From an uncultured Clostridia bacterium (GTDB taxonomy: Bacteria > Bacillota > Clostridia > Christensenellales > UBA1242): 64,000 nt of DNA. Shown here piece after piece: positions 9,540 through 18,413 of this stretch. Location of the stretch: the NCBI GenBank assembly GCA_934748015.1, contig CAKVHF010000002.1, positions 1 to 64,000 of the forward strand, given 5' to 3'. Positions within the stretch are counted from its first letter, which is position 1. Every line of letters begins with the position of its first letter. The position numbers were made by a program, and so were the translations under genes. The notes beneath the pieces were generated by a model. The model saw nothing but the letters and a program-made list of their open reading frames with translations. It was not told where the DNA came from and did not search any database.

Positions 9540-11297
9540 ATGTTTGATATATTGAAGTTGATTGATAGTCCTAAGGATGTTAAGGGCATGGATAAGGACA
9601 AGCTTGGTGCTTTGGCGGAAGAATTGCGACAAGCGATATTATTTAGGACAAGCAGGCTTGGCGGACATGTTTCGCCCAATCTTGGGGTTGTGGAATTGAC
9701 TATTGCTTTGCATTATGTCTTTGATATGGATGTAGACGAAATTGTGTGGGATGTGTCGCACCAGAGCTATGCTTACAAGATGTTAACCGGCAGAGCAAGT
9801 GGATTTATTAACGAGGATAATTTTGCATCTGTAGGTGGTTATTCTTCGCCTAGCGAGAGTAAGTATGACCTATTTAAGGTTGGGCATACATCTACATCCG
9901 TTAGTCTTCTTTGTGGGCTGGTTAAGGCAAGAAATATGCAAGGTGGCAAGCAAAATATAATTGCGGTTATCGGAGATGGATCGCTATCTGGTGGTGAGGC
10001 TTATGAGGGGCTAAATAACCTAGCCGAGATAGGTGGCAATGCTATAGTGATAGTCAACGACAACGAAGCGTCTATTGCTGAAAATCATGGAGGGCTGTAT
10101 AACAATCTTAAGGCTCTGCGGGACAGCAACGGAGAGTATCTAAATAATTACTTTACTAGTCTTGGTCTAGACTATATGTATATAGAAGCGGGCAATGATA
10201 TAGGTGTGTTGATTGACAAACTTCAATCGATCACAGACATTGATCATCCAATAGTGGTGCATGTACATACTGTTAAAGGCCGTGGGTTTTTGCCTGCCGA
10301 AAAGGACAAGGAAGTGTGGCACTGGGAACCGCCTTATGATATCAATACAGGCAAGCGAAAAGGTGTCCAGAGTGAAAACTATTCTATGGTCATGAAAGAT
10401 TATCTTATGGATGTTTTTGCCAAAGATGATAAAGTGGTTATGGTTACTTCGGCTACGCCTGCGGTGGCGGGCTTTGATAATGCAAGCGACCGAAACAGGT
10501 GTGCGGGGCATATTGTGGATGTGGGTATTGCGGAAGAACATGCGGTATCGATGTGTGCGGGGCTAAGCAAGGGTGGAGCAAAGGTGTTCTATCCTGTATA
10601 CAGTTCTTTTATACAGAGAGCCTATGATCAGATTTTGCAAGACGTATGTATCAATGACTTGCCGGTGTGTTTGGTTGTTTTTGCGGGGTCGGTTTTTGCT
10701 AACAACGATATTACACACTTAGGGATTTTTGATATTCCGCTACTTAGCAATATTCCCAATCTTACATACTACGCACCTACTTGCAAGGAAGAATTTGTGG
10801 CAATGCTAGATTTTGCCAGAACGAGCAATAAGCATCCTATGGCGATCAAAGTACCTGGTGGCAAAATGATAGAAACTGGCATGGTAGACAATAGTGATTA
10901 TGGCAAGATAAATAAATTTGATCTAATTAAAGAAGGCAAAAATGTTGCGATTATTGGTGTTGGAACTTTTTACAATCTTGCGTGTGACGTGGTGGAGAAT
11001 TTGCAAAGTAAAGGTGTTGATGCAACATTAATAAAATCAAAATATGTAAGCGGTGTAGATGAGGAAATGTTGAATGTTTTGGTGAAGAACCACAAAATAT
11101 TTGTGACATTAGAGGATGGATTGCTAGATGGTGGATTTGGGAGTAAGGTGGCTAGTTATTTAGCAGAAAAAGGTGTCAAAGTTAAGGCGTTTGGCATCAA
11201 ACGAAGTTTGCCAGACGAGTATGATGTGCAAGAATTGTTGAAAGATAATAACCTAACGGCACCTGCAATTGTGGGCTGGATAGTCAATAACTTTTGA
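9540..11297 (+). CDS. 1-deoxy-D-xylulose-5-phosphate synthase-like thiamine-diphosphate enzyme
   Basis: 585 residues, somewhat shorter than the usual DXS of about 620. Motifs: GGHVSPNLGVVELTIALHYV, WDVSHQSYAYKMLTGR (usually DVGHQ), the ThDP site GDGSLSGGEAYEGLNN plus NDNEASIAENHGGL, IAEEHAVSMCAGL with the catalytic Glu, and THLGIFDIPLL. The family condenses pyruvate and glyceraldehyde-3-phosphate to start the MEP isoprenoid pathway. The sequence looks like a divergent DXS subgroup, so it could be the main enzyme or a paralogue with another role. SD AAGGGGTG precedes the ATG. Confidence 0.85.
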   Translation: MFDILKLIDSPKDVKGMDKDKLGALAEELRQAILFRTSRLGGHVSPNLGVVELTIALHYVFDMDVDEIVWDVSHQSYAYKMLTGRASGFINEDNFASVGGYSSPSESKYDLFKVGHTSTSVSLLCGLVKARNMQGGKQNIIAVIGDGSLSGGEAYEGLNNLAEIGGNAIVIVNDNEASIAENHGGLYNNLKALRDSNGEYLNNYFTSLGLDYMYIEAGNDIGVLIDKLQSITDIDHPIVVHVHTVKGRGFLPAEKDKEVWHWEPPYDINTGKRKGVQSENYSMVMKDYLMDVFAKDDKVVMVTSATPAVAGFDNASDRNRCAGHIVDVGIAEEHAVSMCAGLSKGGAKVFYPVYSSFIQRAYDQILQDVCINDLPVCLVVFAGSVFANNDITHLGIFDIPLLSNIPNLTYYAPTCKEEFVAMLDFARTSNKHPMAIKVPGGKMIETGMVDNSDYGKINKFDLIKEGKNVAIIGVGTFYNLACDVVENLQSKGVDATLIKSKYVSGVDEEMLNVLVKNHKIFVTLEDGLLDGGFGSKVASYLAEKGVKVKAFGIKRSLPDEYDVQELLKDNNLTAPAIVGWIVNNF

Positions 11298-11322
11298 CAT
11301 TGTGCACAATTTGTGCAATAAT
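11294..11322 (+). promoter_or_regulatory. Promoter of the zincin-like gene with a palindrome in the spacer
   Basis: A consensus TTGACA at 11294-11299 overlaps the stop codon of the DXS-like gene. The spacer is 17 bp and AATAAT lies at 11317-11322. The spacer holds the perfect palindrome TTGTGCACAA (11300-11309) followed by TTTGTGCAA, a possible operator. Confidence 0.65.
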
Positions 11323-11355
11323 TAAGCTAAATCAACAAACGGAAAAAATAATAAT

Positions 11356-12516
11356 ATGATAATAAAGAAAATTTTTGATAAATATTTTCAATCGCCTATG
11401 TCTAGAGAGGTTGTTAAGAGTGGCAAGGTGGATAGGGTCAATAAATATCTGATTGAGCAGATCCTTAACTCTAAGAACGGTGATTTAATTGTTCGAAGCA
11501 TAGCAGAATACAAGTCTAAGCCTAATTATTTCAAGGTGGATGAGAGTAATATAGAGAATGCGTTTAGATCGTCTGCGTGGGATGGCATGTCGCTAGAAGA
11601 TAAAATAAAATGTACCAGTCTTTTGGTTGAAAAGTGCAGTAAAAGATTGAAAATCGAAAATCCAATAAAGTTGTCGGTTGTGCCTAGTAACGAGCAGTGG
11701 GATAATCAGCCTATATGTGCTTGCTACATGCATGATAGCAACGAGATATATATCAATATGGACAAGCTGGATAATGTTAGTGGTATTCAGTTTTATAACC
11801 TAATCAATCACGAGTGTATACATGCGGGTGATTTTCAGAACCTTTTTGGTAAAACAATTCCGCATATACTAGATTATGTCTATGATACTACTAGCAGAAG
11901 GATATTCAGCACTCCTGTTGGTGACGAGATGATGAGATTGCCGATATATGGTGTGCTATCCAAAGCGGATGGCTCGGAAAGTAAAAGAATTGGCGAACCG
12001 TTACGAAAAGATATATTAATGGCAAAGAATGTTTTTGCAGTCAGCACGCCAAACGAGGTGGATGCAATAGACAAGGTTGTGGATCGCAACTCTTACAACA
12101 GATATGTAGAGACAATGATGTATTATGCATCCCCATTGGAGCGAAATGCGAGGGTTAATGCATTGATCGAAACTAAAAAGTTGCTAGATGAGGCGGGTGA
12201 TACTCCTGTCAGTAGCAGGGATGTTGCCGATGTTGAGGTTTTAGAGCGAAATGAAAAATATATAGATAATGAACTTAACAACTTTAGGTCAATTATTCCA
12301 CATTCTATCAACGATGCTTTTGATGCTTATGCAAGATATTCTTTCTATCACAAGGGTTATGATGCAGTTGCTGGCAGTGTTTCGCTTAGGAATTTTGCTA
12401 AATCAAGGGACAAAGATGCTGTGACATCATATAGCCAAGAGATTGGCGTGGGCTATGACAAAGTAATGCGAATGCGAGAAACCGACAGTGAAGCGGAAAG
12501 CGAAAAAGAGTTGTAA
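11356..12516 (+). CDS. Zincin-like putative metallopeptidase, unknown role
   Basis: 386 residues. HECIH at 152-156 fits the HExxH zinc-binding motif of zincins and follows a predicted helix (FYNLINHECIHAGDF). A YYASPLERNAR segment at 256-266 resembles the SPxExxA glutamate-containing helix that supplies the third ligand in several phage and conjugative-element zincin-like domains (recalled by analogy). No signal peptide or membrane helix is present, so it is probably cytoplasmic or delivered by another route. The C-terminus is charged. The SD is weak. It has its own strong promoter. Confidence 0.65.
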   Translation: MIIKKIFDKYFQSPMSREVVKSGKVDRVNKYLIEQILNSKNGDLIVRSIAEYKSKPNYFKVDESNIENAFRSSAWDGMSLEDKIKCTSLLVEKCSKRLKIENPIKLSVVPSNEQWDNQPICACYMHDSNEIYINMDKLDNVSGIQFYNLINHECIHAGDFQNLFGKTIPHILDYVYDTTSRRIFSTPVGDEMMRLPIYGVLSKADGSESKRIGEPLRKDILMAKNVFAVSTPNEVDAIDKVVDRNSYNRYVETMMYYASPLERNARVNALIETKKLLDEAGDTPVSSRDVADVEVLERNEKYIDNELNNFRSIIPHSINDAFDAYARYSFYHKGYDAVAGSVSLRNFAKSRDKDAVTSYSQEIGVGYDKVMRMRETDSEAESEKEL

Positions 12517-12671
12517 AAAAATAAATTATAGTTTTAAAAAATAAAAATTAATACAAAATATTGAATAAAAAATCAAGAAAATAAATTTTTAACATCAAAA
12601 ATCAAAGATAACAAGTGCAGATTTCGTCTAAAACAAGCGAAAATTAAGGGAAAAGCATAAAAGGATAAAAA

Positions 12672-13304
12672 ATGGATATAAATTTAGAAAAAATTGTAGT
12701 CAACACGCATGCATCAATATGTATAGATAGCAAAATATATATTGATCCGTTCAAAATCACTCACAACAAGCATAATGCGGACATAGTTTTTGTCACTCAC
12801 AGTCATTATGATCATCTGGACTTGGAGGCTATCCTTAGAGTGGTTAATGACAAGACTATTGTTGTGTGTCCCGGGGACGTAGCAAGCAAACTTACAGCCA
12901 ATGGCTTCAATAGCAATCGAATTGCGATAGTGTGTGCTGGGGACAAAGGATCGCTTAGGGGAGTAGATTTTGAGGTTGTGCCTGCTTACAATATTAACAA
13001 AGATTTTCATCCAGCCGACATGGGATGGGTAGGATATATCTTGACAATAGATGGGGTAAGGTACTGTGTGTGCGGTGATAGTGATGTTACACCAGAGCTG
13101 AAATTGGTCAAGTGTGACTGCTTATTTGTTCCAATCGGTGGCACTTACACCATGGATATTGACGAGGCGGTTGAATTATTGAAAGCGGTTAAACCCAAGG
13201 TTGCAATCCCTGTACATTATGGCAGTATTGTAGGGGATATAACTCTGGGCAAAGAGCTACAAGATAAGGCAAAATCTATATGCGAAATTGTGTTGAAAAT
13301 TTAG
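12672..13304 (+). CDS. UlaG-like metal-dependent hydrolase (metallo-beta-lactamase fold)
   Basis: 210 residues. HSHYDH at residues 43-48 is the metal-binding motif, with a downstream Asp in VCGDSD and a His in IPVHYGS. This matches the MBL-fold family usually annotated as UPF0173/UlaG-like hydrolases. Its physiological substrate is not defined by sequence. The start is supported by AAAGGA upstream. The preceding 155 bases are AT-rich with no clear structure. Confidence 0.88.
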   Translation: MDINLEKIVVNTHASICIDSKIYIDPFKITHNKHNADIVFVTHSHYDHLDLEAILRVVNDKTIVVCPGDVASKLTANGFNSNRIAIVCAGDKGSLRGVDFEVVPAYNINKDFHPADMGWVGYILTIDGVRYCVCGDSDVTPELKLVKCDCLFVPIGGTYTMDIDEAVELLKAVKPKVAIPVHYGSIVGDITLGKELQDKAKSICEIVLKI

Positions 13305-13316
13305 GCAAATTAGGGG

Positions 13317-13345
13317 TTGCAATTGTTATACAATTGTGCTAAACT
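13317..13345 (+). promoter_or_regulatory. Promoter of the 13389 gene
   Basis: TTGCAA at 13317-13322, a 17-bp spacer and TAAACT at 13340-13345. The inverted repeat CAATTG-TTATA-CAATTG (13320-13336) overlaps it and could be an operator. Confidence 0.6.
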
Positions 13346-13388
13346 AATCCTAAGTTAATAAAATAATATACAATAGGAGGAAAAACAC

Positions 13389-14243
13389 ATGTCAATACTA
13401 AGCAAAGCTGGTAAAAAAATAAAAAGTTACATTAACAAAAAAGCCGATCAAAGCCTAGAATACAAAGTTGAAGACAACAAGTTTGTTTTTGGTGAAAATA
13501 TGGATGCTGAGAAGAAAGCACTTGCAGTATTTAAGTATCTAGAAGATAAGGGTGCGATTAGCCCCGAGTTTTTAGACAATCAAGTAAGAGGACAAGAGTT
13601 GTTAAATTCGCTAACTAACTATTACAGCGAGGGAAGCACAACCGAAACAACAGTTGTTGGCAATGGTGCAGTGTATTTCTCCAATGATAATGGCAAAGGA
13701 ATGATCACCGCATACAATACACCTAAGGATCAGCCAGAGATCAAGCAATATGTTCATTTGGTTACTCGTGGTTCAATGAATGCGGACGAAGCAAGAGACT
13801 TTGTCTACAGTAGCAATGCCGAGGTGGGCAGAAATGGAGAAATCGTGGATTGTGGTTTGGAAACTTTCAGAAACGACTCTTACACTAGGTCTATTAAGGC
13901 AGTAGAATTCAATACTCGTCTTGCTGGTCAAGTATATGTGAGCGATATCACAACTCAGCCTACTGGTGATGTTGATAGTTCTACTATCACTGTTGATGAC
14001 AAAACTAAAGTTATCAGAAAACCAGAGATGATGGTTACAGATAGTTTCTCTATCAAGGATGAGAACGGAAACGAGATAGACAACAGAACAACTATGATCG
14101 GCAAGTATCCTACAACACTTCTAGAGCCATTGACAATGGATCAATCTGCTAGACAATTGATAGATAGTGCTCATGATAAGAACCTTGACTTTGGAAAGGA
14201 AAACGGCAAGGTTGTAGATTATGATATGGAAAGCGACAGATAA
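13389..14243 (+). CDS. Unrecognised soluble protein
   Basis: 284 residues, preceded by a strong SD (AGGAGG). There is no signal peptide, membrane segment or recognised catalytic motif. The N-terminus is basic (KAGKKIKSYINKKAD) and the rest is a polar alpha/beta protein. I cannot assign a family. Its own promoter and lack of close operon partners suggest a single-gene unit. Confidence 0.7.
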   Translation: MSILSKAGKKIKSYINKKADQSLEYKVEDNKFVFGENMDAEKKALAVFKYLEDKGAISPEFLDNQVRGQELLNSLTNYYSEGSTTETTVVGNGAVYFSNDNGKGMITAYNTPKDQPEIKQYVHLVTRGSMNADEARDFVYSSNAEVGRNGEIVDCGLETFRNDSYTRSIKAVEFNTRLAGQVYVSDITTQPTGDVDSSTITVDDKTKVIRKPEMMVTDSFSIKDENGNEIDNRTTMIGKYPTTLLEPLTMDQSARQLIDSAHDKNLDFGKENGKVVDYDMESDR

Positions 14244-14328
14244 TTAAGTTGTTCCAATAGATTGATGTTATAAATATCCAAAAAGGAAAAACTTTTGCAC
14301 GGGTTTTTAAGATTTTAGAAATATTTTT

Positions 14329-14400
14329 TGTACACAACTCATTTTTGCATTTTTTTGGGCTTGATGGTCAAAATAAAAAATTTGAGTGTGTATAAGAAAA
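14329..14400 (+). other. Weak long-loop inverted repeat in the 280-base gap
   Basis: TACACAACTCA at 14331-14341 pairs with TGAGTGTGTA at 14383-14392 with one bulge. The loop is long and the downstream T-run is poor. It may end transcription of the 13389 gene. Nothing else stands out between 14244 and 14470. Confidence 0.3.
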
Positions 14401-14470
14401 AGTCTAAAGTGCTGTGAGTTTTGCCTTTGGATATTTTTTTTTGCAAAATAATCATGTAATGTTATAAAAA

Positions 14471-14499
14471 TTGCGTAAAAATATATATTATGCTAAAAT
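14471..14499 (+). promoter_or_regulatory. Promoter of the superoxide reductase gene
   Basis: TTGCGT at 14471-14476, a 17-bp spacer ending in TGC, and TAAAAT at 14494-14499. Confidence 0.65.
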
Positions 14500-14523
14500 T
14501 ATAACTGTAAAGGAGAAAAAATT

Positions 14524-14898
14524 ATGGAATTAATTATCAAAAAATGTGCACATTGTGGTGCAATGGTTGAAGTATTGAAAGATTGCACTTGTAGCAATTG
14601 TGGCATAAAATGTTGTGGTGAGAGTATGGCGGAATTAAAGCCTAACACCATGGAAGCATCCAAGGAGAAGCATTTGCCTAAGATTGAGGTGATTGGCAAC
14701 AATATCGTTGTTAGTGTGGATCATGTTATGGAAGACGAACATTATATAGAGTGGATTGCTATGGCTAGTGATAATGGTGTATGCCGAAAAACATTGGAGG
14801 CAGGCTCTCCTGCCAAGGCAATATTCCCTTATATTGCGGGTAGCAGAGTATATGCTATGTGCAACAAGCATGGATTGTGGGAAAACGTAGTAGAGTAA
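14524..14898 (+). CDS. Desulfoferrodoxin-type superoxide reductase
   Basis: 124 residues. The N-terminal desulforedoxin-like zinc/iron site has CAHCG and a Cys-rich KDCTCSNCGIKCCGE stretch, with more cysteines than the standard four-Cys site. The catalytic neelaredoxin domain retains EKH, DHVMEDEHYIEWI (two His ligands) and CNKHGLW (Cys and His ligands), which together make the square-pyramidal Fe(His)4Cys centre. It reduces superoxide to hydrogen peroxide without producing oxygen, which is typical of strict anaerobes. SD AAAGGAG precedes the ATG. It may be co-transcribed with the lipoprotein gene 55 bases downstream. Confidence 0.93.
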   Translation: MELIIKKCAHCGAMVEVLKDCTCSNCGIKCCGESMAELKPNTMEASKEKHLPKIEVIGNNIVVSVDHVMEDEHYIEWIAMASDNGVCRKTLEAGSPAKAIFPYIAGSRVYAMCNKHGLWENVVE

Positions 14899-14953
14899 GT
14901 TGCGATTTCGATCGGCTTTAGGGAAAAATTAAATAATAGGAAAAATAGAAAAA

Positions 14954-16384
14954 ATGGAAAAAGTAAAAAGGAAAGTTGTTAACTTTGTTGCATTGCTACT
15001 TCTTTTTATTCCCATATTGTGTATGATAGGTTGTGGCAGTGATGTATACAATATTTATCTGCCTATCGAGACAATCACTGGTGTAGACACAATAACCATA
15101 ATAGGTGAGACTGGGGACAGAAATAGTGCATCGAGGGGTGAAGATGTGGGCATTTGCATAAGGACATTGTCTGGCTATGAGATAGACGATATGGTTGTGT
15201 ATGCCAATAAGAATGTTATCACGACTTATGACACCAACATGCTTGGCAACGAAGTAAGAGAGTATGTATATCACCTAGACAGCATTGCTAGCAACACGGA
15301 GATCACAATATCTGGCGGAATGAAAAGGTTAGAATATGATATGACCCTTACTGCAGTAAATGATGATGCGTCCACTACCAACAATGCAATATATGACATG
15401 ATGTATGTTAGGGCTGGAACGATCACTAAGTGCAATATTGCGCCGATAGATTGGGATGCTCTGAAAGGGATTTTGCGAGATTCTGTATGGCAATATAATG
15501 ACGAAATCAGGATTACTGCCTATACAGACGGTGACTATACAGGGGTGGTTGATACACTTATTGACGTAGAAGGGCTATATAATAACTTAGAACTAGCCAA
15601 AGAAACAAGTGCTGTACAAAATAAGGGTGCGACAATTGTTAAAACAACATATTCTATCAAGGTGCTAGGCAATTGCAATCTTGTGATCAATAAGGCGTGT
15701 GTCGAAGATAGTATTGCAATAAGCCTGCTTGCTGACGATGTGGCTATAGATGTGGATGCAAAGGTGTATAATAAGAACAATATTGTAACCGCAGATGGCG
15801 AGGTTAGCAAACTGACAGAATTAAAGCAAAAAGCGAGCGACATTGTTCTGATAATTGACACAATGGATAGCAAAACACTATATGATGTGTTGGATAAGTC
15901 AAAAAATGTGTTGGCAATCAATAATACGGCTATTGATGCTAGTGATATATCATGGATTGGCAAACGATTGGTTATAAGCAACTTGCGACTGCCATATCTA
16001 TACAGTGAGGTTCACGGCAACGAGTATGCTTTGAGAATCGGTGGTGTAAAAAATATCGTTGACAATGGAGAATATTATGAAGTAAGCGATGTTGTAAGTA
16101 ATGTCAAGATTGAGATAGACAGTTTCTTGCTATTTGACAAATATGTAATCGAGGGGGATGATATCAAATGCAGTATCGGTGTGACCGAACTGGCTGACGG
16201 CGAACATAAGATCTCTATCTTTGGCGATTATGTAACATACAACAATGGCGTTATAACAGGATCAATAGACGGAGCAACCATCAATGTAGTAGGCGACAAA
16301 ATCGAAATCGTGCTAAGCGGTGCAGTTTTGACAACTTCGGGATACTCGATAGATATAATTGTAGAAGATATAAGCGTAGAATAG
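14954..16384 (+). CDS. Lipoprotein of unknown function
   Basis: 476 residues. A basic N-terminus (EKVKRK) is followed by a hydrophobic stretch and lipobox MIGC, with Cys27 as the lipidation site. The remainder is beta-rich and threonine/aspartate-rich with no recognised domain. It probably lies on the outer face of the membrane. The SD is weak (AGGA with a long spacing). A terminator follows immediately. Confidence 0.75.
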   Translation: MEKVKRKVVNFVALLLLFIPILCMIGCGSDVYNIYLPIETITGVDTITIIGETGDRNSASRGEDVGICIRTLSGYEIDDMVVYANKNVITTYDTNMLGNEVREYVYHLDSIASNTEITISGGMKRLEYDMTLTAVNDDASTTNNAIYDMMYVRAGTITKCNIAPIDWDALKGILRDSVWQYNDEIRITAYTDGDYTGVVDTLIDVEGLYNNLELAKETSAVQNKGATIVKTTYSIKVLGNCNLVINKACVEDSIAISLLADDVAIDVDAKVYNKNNIVTADGEVSKLTELKQKASDIVLIIDTMDSKTLYDVLDKSKNVLAINNTAIDASDISWIGKRLVISNLRLPYLYSEVHGNEYALRIGGVKNIVDNGEYYEVSDVVSNVKIEIDSFLLFDKYVIEGDDIKCSIGVTELADGEHKISIFGDYVTYNNGVITGSIDGATINVVGDKIEIVLSGAVLTTSGYSIDIIVEDISVE

Positions 16385-16387
16385 AAA

Positions 16388-16440
16388 AAAAGATACTTGT
16401 CCACAAAAACACCCAAAATGTGCACAAGTATCTTTTGCTT
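16388..16440 (+). terminator. Terminator of the lipoprotein gene
   Basis: A 13-bp stem pairs 16388-16400 with 16424-16436, followed by a short T-rich tail. Its 3' end overlaps the -35 region of the next promoter. Confidence 0.8.
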
Positions 16441-16464
16441 TTTGTATATAGGTTGTGTTAAAAT
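16435..16464 (+). promoter_or_regulatory. Promoter of signal peptidase, probably leaderless
   Basis: TTGCTT at 16435-16440, an 18-bp spacer, and TAAAAT at 16459-16464. The ATG at 16471 lies 6 bases after the -10 box and there is no SD. Confidence 0.55.
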
Positions 16465-16470
16465 ATATGT

Positions 16471-17139
16471 ATGTTAAATAAAAAGTCAAATTTATGGTAT
16501 GTGGAGAAATTAATAGACGCAATATTGTATGCAGTACTGATATGGGTATTGATATTTTTCGTCACCTTTGGCTCAGCAATTGTGTATGATGTGAGTATGC
16601 AACCCACCCTCAACGCAATTAGTGGTGCAACAGACAACGACCTAGTGTATTACAACAAGTTGGCACATGTCGATGTAGGTGATATAGTAGTGGTGCAAGC
16701 GGACGAAAACACAATGATAATCAAGAGAGTTATTGCTCTTGCTGGGGATAGGGTCAGATATCAATACAACGTGGACGAGGGGATATATCAATTGTATATC
16801 AATAATCAGTTGAAGATAGAAGATTACACCAAGCAGAATATAACAAGAGCGGACTTAGTGGCACACACCAATAGTGTGTTCTACGAAGATCCCACCGATG
16901 TTAGCGGTTATAATCCTATGGCATCGCTTAAGATTGGTCAGATGGACAACTTTGATGACGATGGCAATTATGTAGTGCCAGATGGTCAAATTTTTGTCAT
17001 GGGTGACAATAGGCTAATGAGTGTGGATAGCAAAACTCATGGCGGATATGAAACAAGCAAAATAGTAGGCGTGGTTGATCTAATTATCCATCATGACCAA
17101 AATCCGTCATGGGAAGTAATTAAATATCTGTTTTCTTAG
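16471..17139 (+). CDS. lepB: Signal peptidase I
   Basis: 222 residues with one N-terminal membrane helix (about 17-39). The catalytic Ser42 lies in VSMQPTL and the general-base Lys85 in IIKRVIALAGD, so this is the bacterial Ser/Lys type and not the SipW Ser/His type. VPDGQIFVMGDN and SVDSKTHG are the conserved C-terminal boxes. It cleaves Sec/Tat signal peptides on the outer membrane face and would serve the many exported proteins in this window. It converges on htrA, with which it shares 4 bases at the stop codons. Confidence 0.93.
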   Translation: MLNKKSNLWYVEKLIDAILYAVLIWVLIFFVTFGSAIVYDVSMQPTLNAISGATDNDLVYYNKLAHVDVGDIVVVQADENTMIIKRVIALAGDRVRYQYNVDEGIYQLYINNQLKIEDYTKQNITRADLVAHTNSVFYEDPTDVSGYNPMASLKIGQMDNFDDDGNYVVPDGQIFVMGDNRLMSVDSKTHGGYETSKIVGVVDLIIHHDQNPSWEVIKYLFS

Positions 17140-18146
17140 CAGTTAGGTTTAGTGCCTAACTGTATTTTTTTGGTTATTAATTGGTTGTCACGATATATTG
17201 TGATGTCGACCATATCGCCAGCATTGAATTTGTATAGTTCATGCCTATAGTCTATTGTGTTATGTATAGATGTTCCGTTGATAGCGGTGACAATGTCGCC
17301 CACTTCGCAAATGCCATAGACTGGGCTATCGTCTGATATGGACTGAATATAGTAGCCGTCATTGTAGTTGGTTAGCTTGTTGAATTTAGCAATGCTACAA
17401 TCAACTCCGTATAGCCCTAAGTATGGGGTATGTAGGTTGTGAGAGATAACCTTGTCTAGGATACTGACAAAGGCTTTGCATGGGATCGCAAATCCTATGC
17501 CTTCACCACCAGTTATTTTGAGTGTATTAATGCCTATGATACGATTGCTATTATCCAGCAGTGGCCCACCAGAATTGCCGTAGTTAAGGCTAGCATCATG
17601 TTGCAGTAGTCCCGACATATAGTATTCGCCATCCGATCCATTGACCTTGATTGTTCGGTTGACTGCACTGATTATGCCTTTGGTATAAGTATGCTTAAGG
17701 ACCAGGCTAAGAGGCGTGCCGACTGCTATAACACTGTCGCCAACATCGGGTATATCGGTACATAATTCTAGTGGTGGTATGTTGGATTGGGTGACTTGCA
17801 ACACGGCAATATCTAGCACACTGTCTTGATATACGACTTTTGCGTCAAACTTGTCCCCGTTGATGTTGACGACATTAATACTAGCATAATTGTCAATAAC
17901 ATGTGTATTAGTGACAATATGTCCCATTTCACTTACACACACTCCTGCACCTATGGTGTGCGAAGAGCGGGTTGTGTTCTCGACCGCAACAATACTTTCT
18001 GCTAAGTTCTCGAAATCGTTGGTTGCGTCTTCGGTGCAGTATGTGTTAGGGTGCGTAGAGGGGCTAATTTGAGTAATCGGCTGGGCATTTATTTGGTTGC
18101 TAAGTAGCATTGTGCTTGCAATAATTAGAGGTGTAAATATTCGCAT
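17136..18146 (-). CDS. HtrA/DegP-like trypsin-fold serine protease with PDZ domain
   Basis: 336 residues from ATG 18146, chosen because AAAGGA lies just upstream (an upstream in-frame start at 18182 has none). A signal peptide or anchor spans about 1-23. The catalytic triad is visible: His in IVTNTHVI, Asp in DSVLDIAVL, Ser in NYGNSGGPLL. A C-terminal PDZ domain spans about 235-325 (VGDIVTAINGTSI). It would degrade or refold misfolded exported proteins at the cell envelope. It converges with lepB, with 4 overlapping bases. Confidence 0.92.
   Translation of the reverse strand: MRIFTPLIIASTMLLSNQINAQPITQISPSTHPNTYCTEDATNDFENLAESIVAVENTTRSSHTIGAGVCVSEMGHIVTNTHVIDNYASINVVNINGDKFDAKVVYQDSVLDIAVLQVTQSNIPPLELCTDIPDVGDSVIAVGTPLSLVLKHTYTKGIISAVNRTIKVNGSDGEYYMSGLLQHDASLNYGNSGGPLLDNSNRIIGINTLKITGGEGIGFAIPCKAFVSILDKVISHNLHTPYLGLYGVDCSIAKFNKLTNYNDGYYIQSISDDSPVYGICEVGDIVTAINGTSIHNTIDYRHELYKFNAGDMVDITIYRDNQLITKKIQLGTKPNC
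17140..17170 (+). terminator. Terminator of signal peptidase inside the 3' end of htrA
   Basis: An 8-bp stem CAGTTAGG/CCTAACTG (17140-17147 with 17155-17162) precedes TATTTTTTT. It lies within codons of the opposite-strand protease gene. Confidence 0.7.
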
Positions 18147-18413
18147 ATAAGTTCCTTTGTAGTTTATGTTAGTGATTATCAACTATAGTATTTGCGGAAG
18201 TGTGAAAAAATATTTTTTTGCAATGTGATGTTTTTGTCCCAATAACATTTGCAGGCTTGGTGAAAAACGTGTAAAATTAGTTATATACGATTATCTTATA
18301 TATTTATATATTATCTCTATATATTCGCTAGCATGATTTTAGCCGAAAACTTAGAAATAACAATGTATAAGGATATATAAGTGTTGTGCAATAGGAAAAA
18401 AGGAAATAATAAC

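Noticed and set aside
16471..17139. SipW-type signal peptidase matched to TasA-like substrates
   Set aside because: The general base is Lys85 in KRVIALAGD, so it is the ordinary Ser/Lys signal peptidase I.
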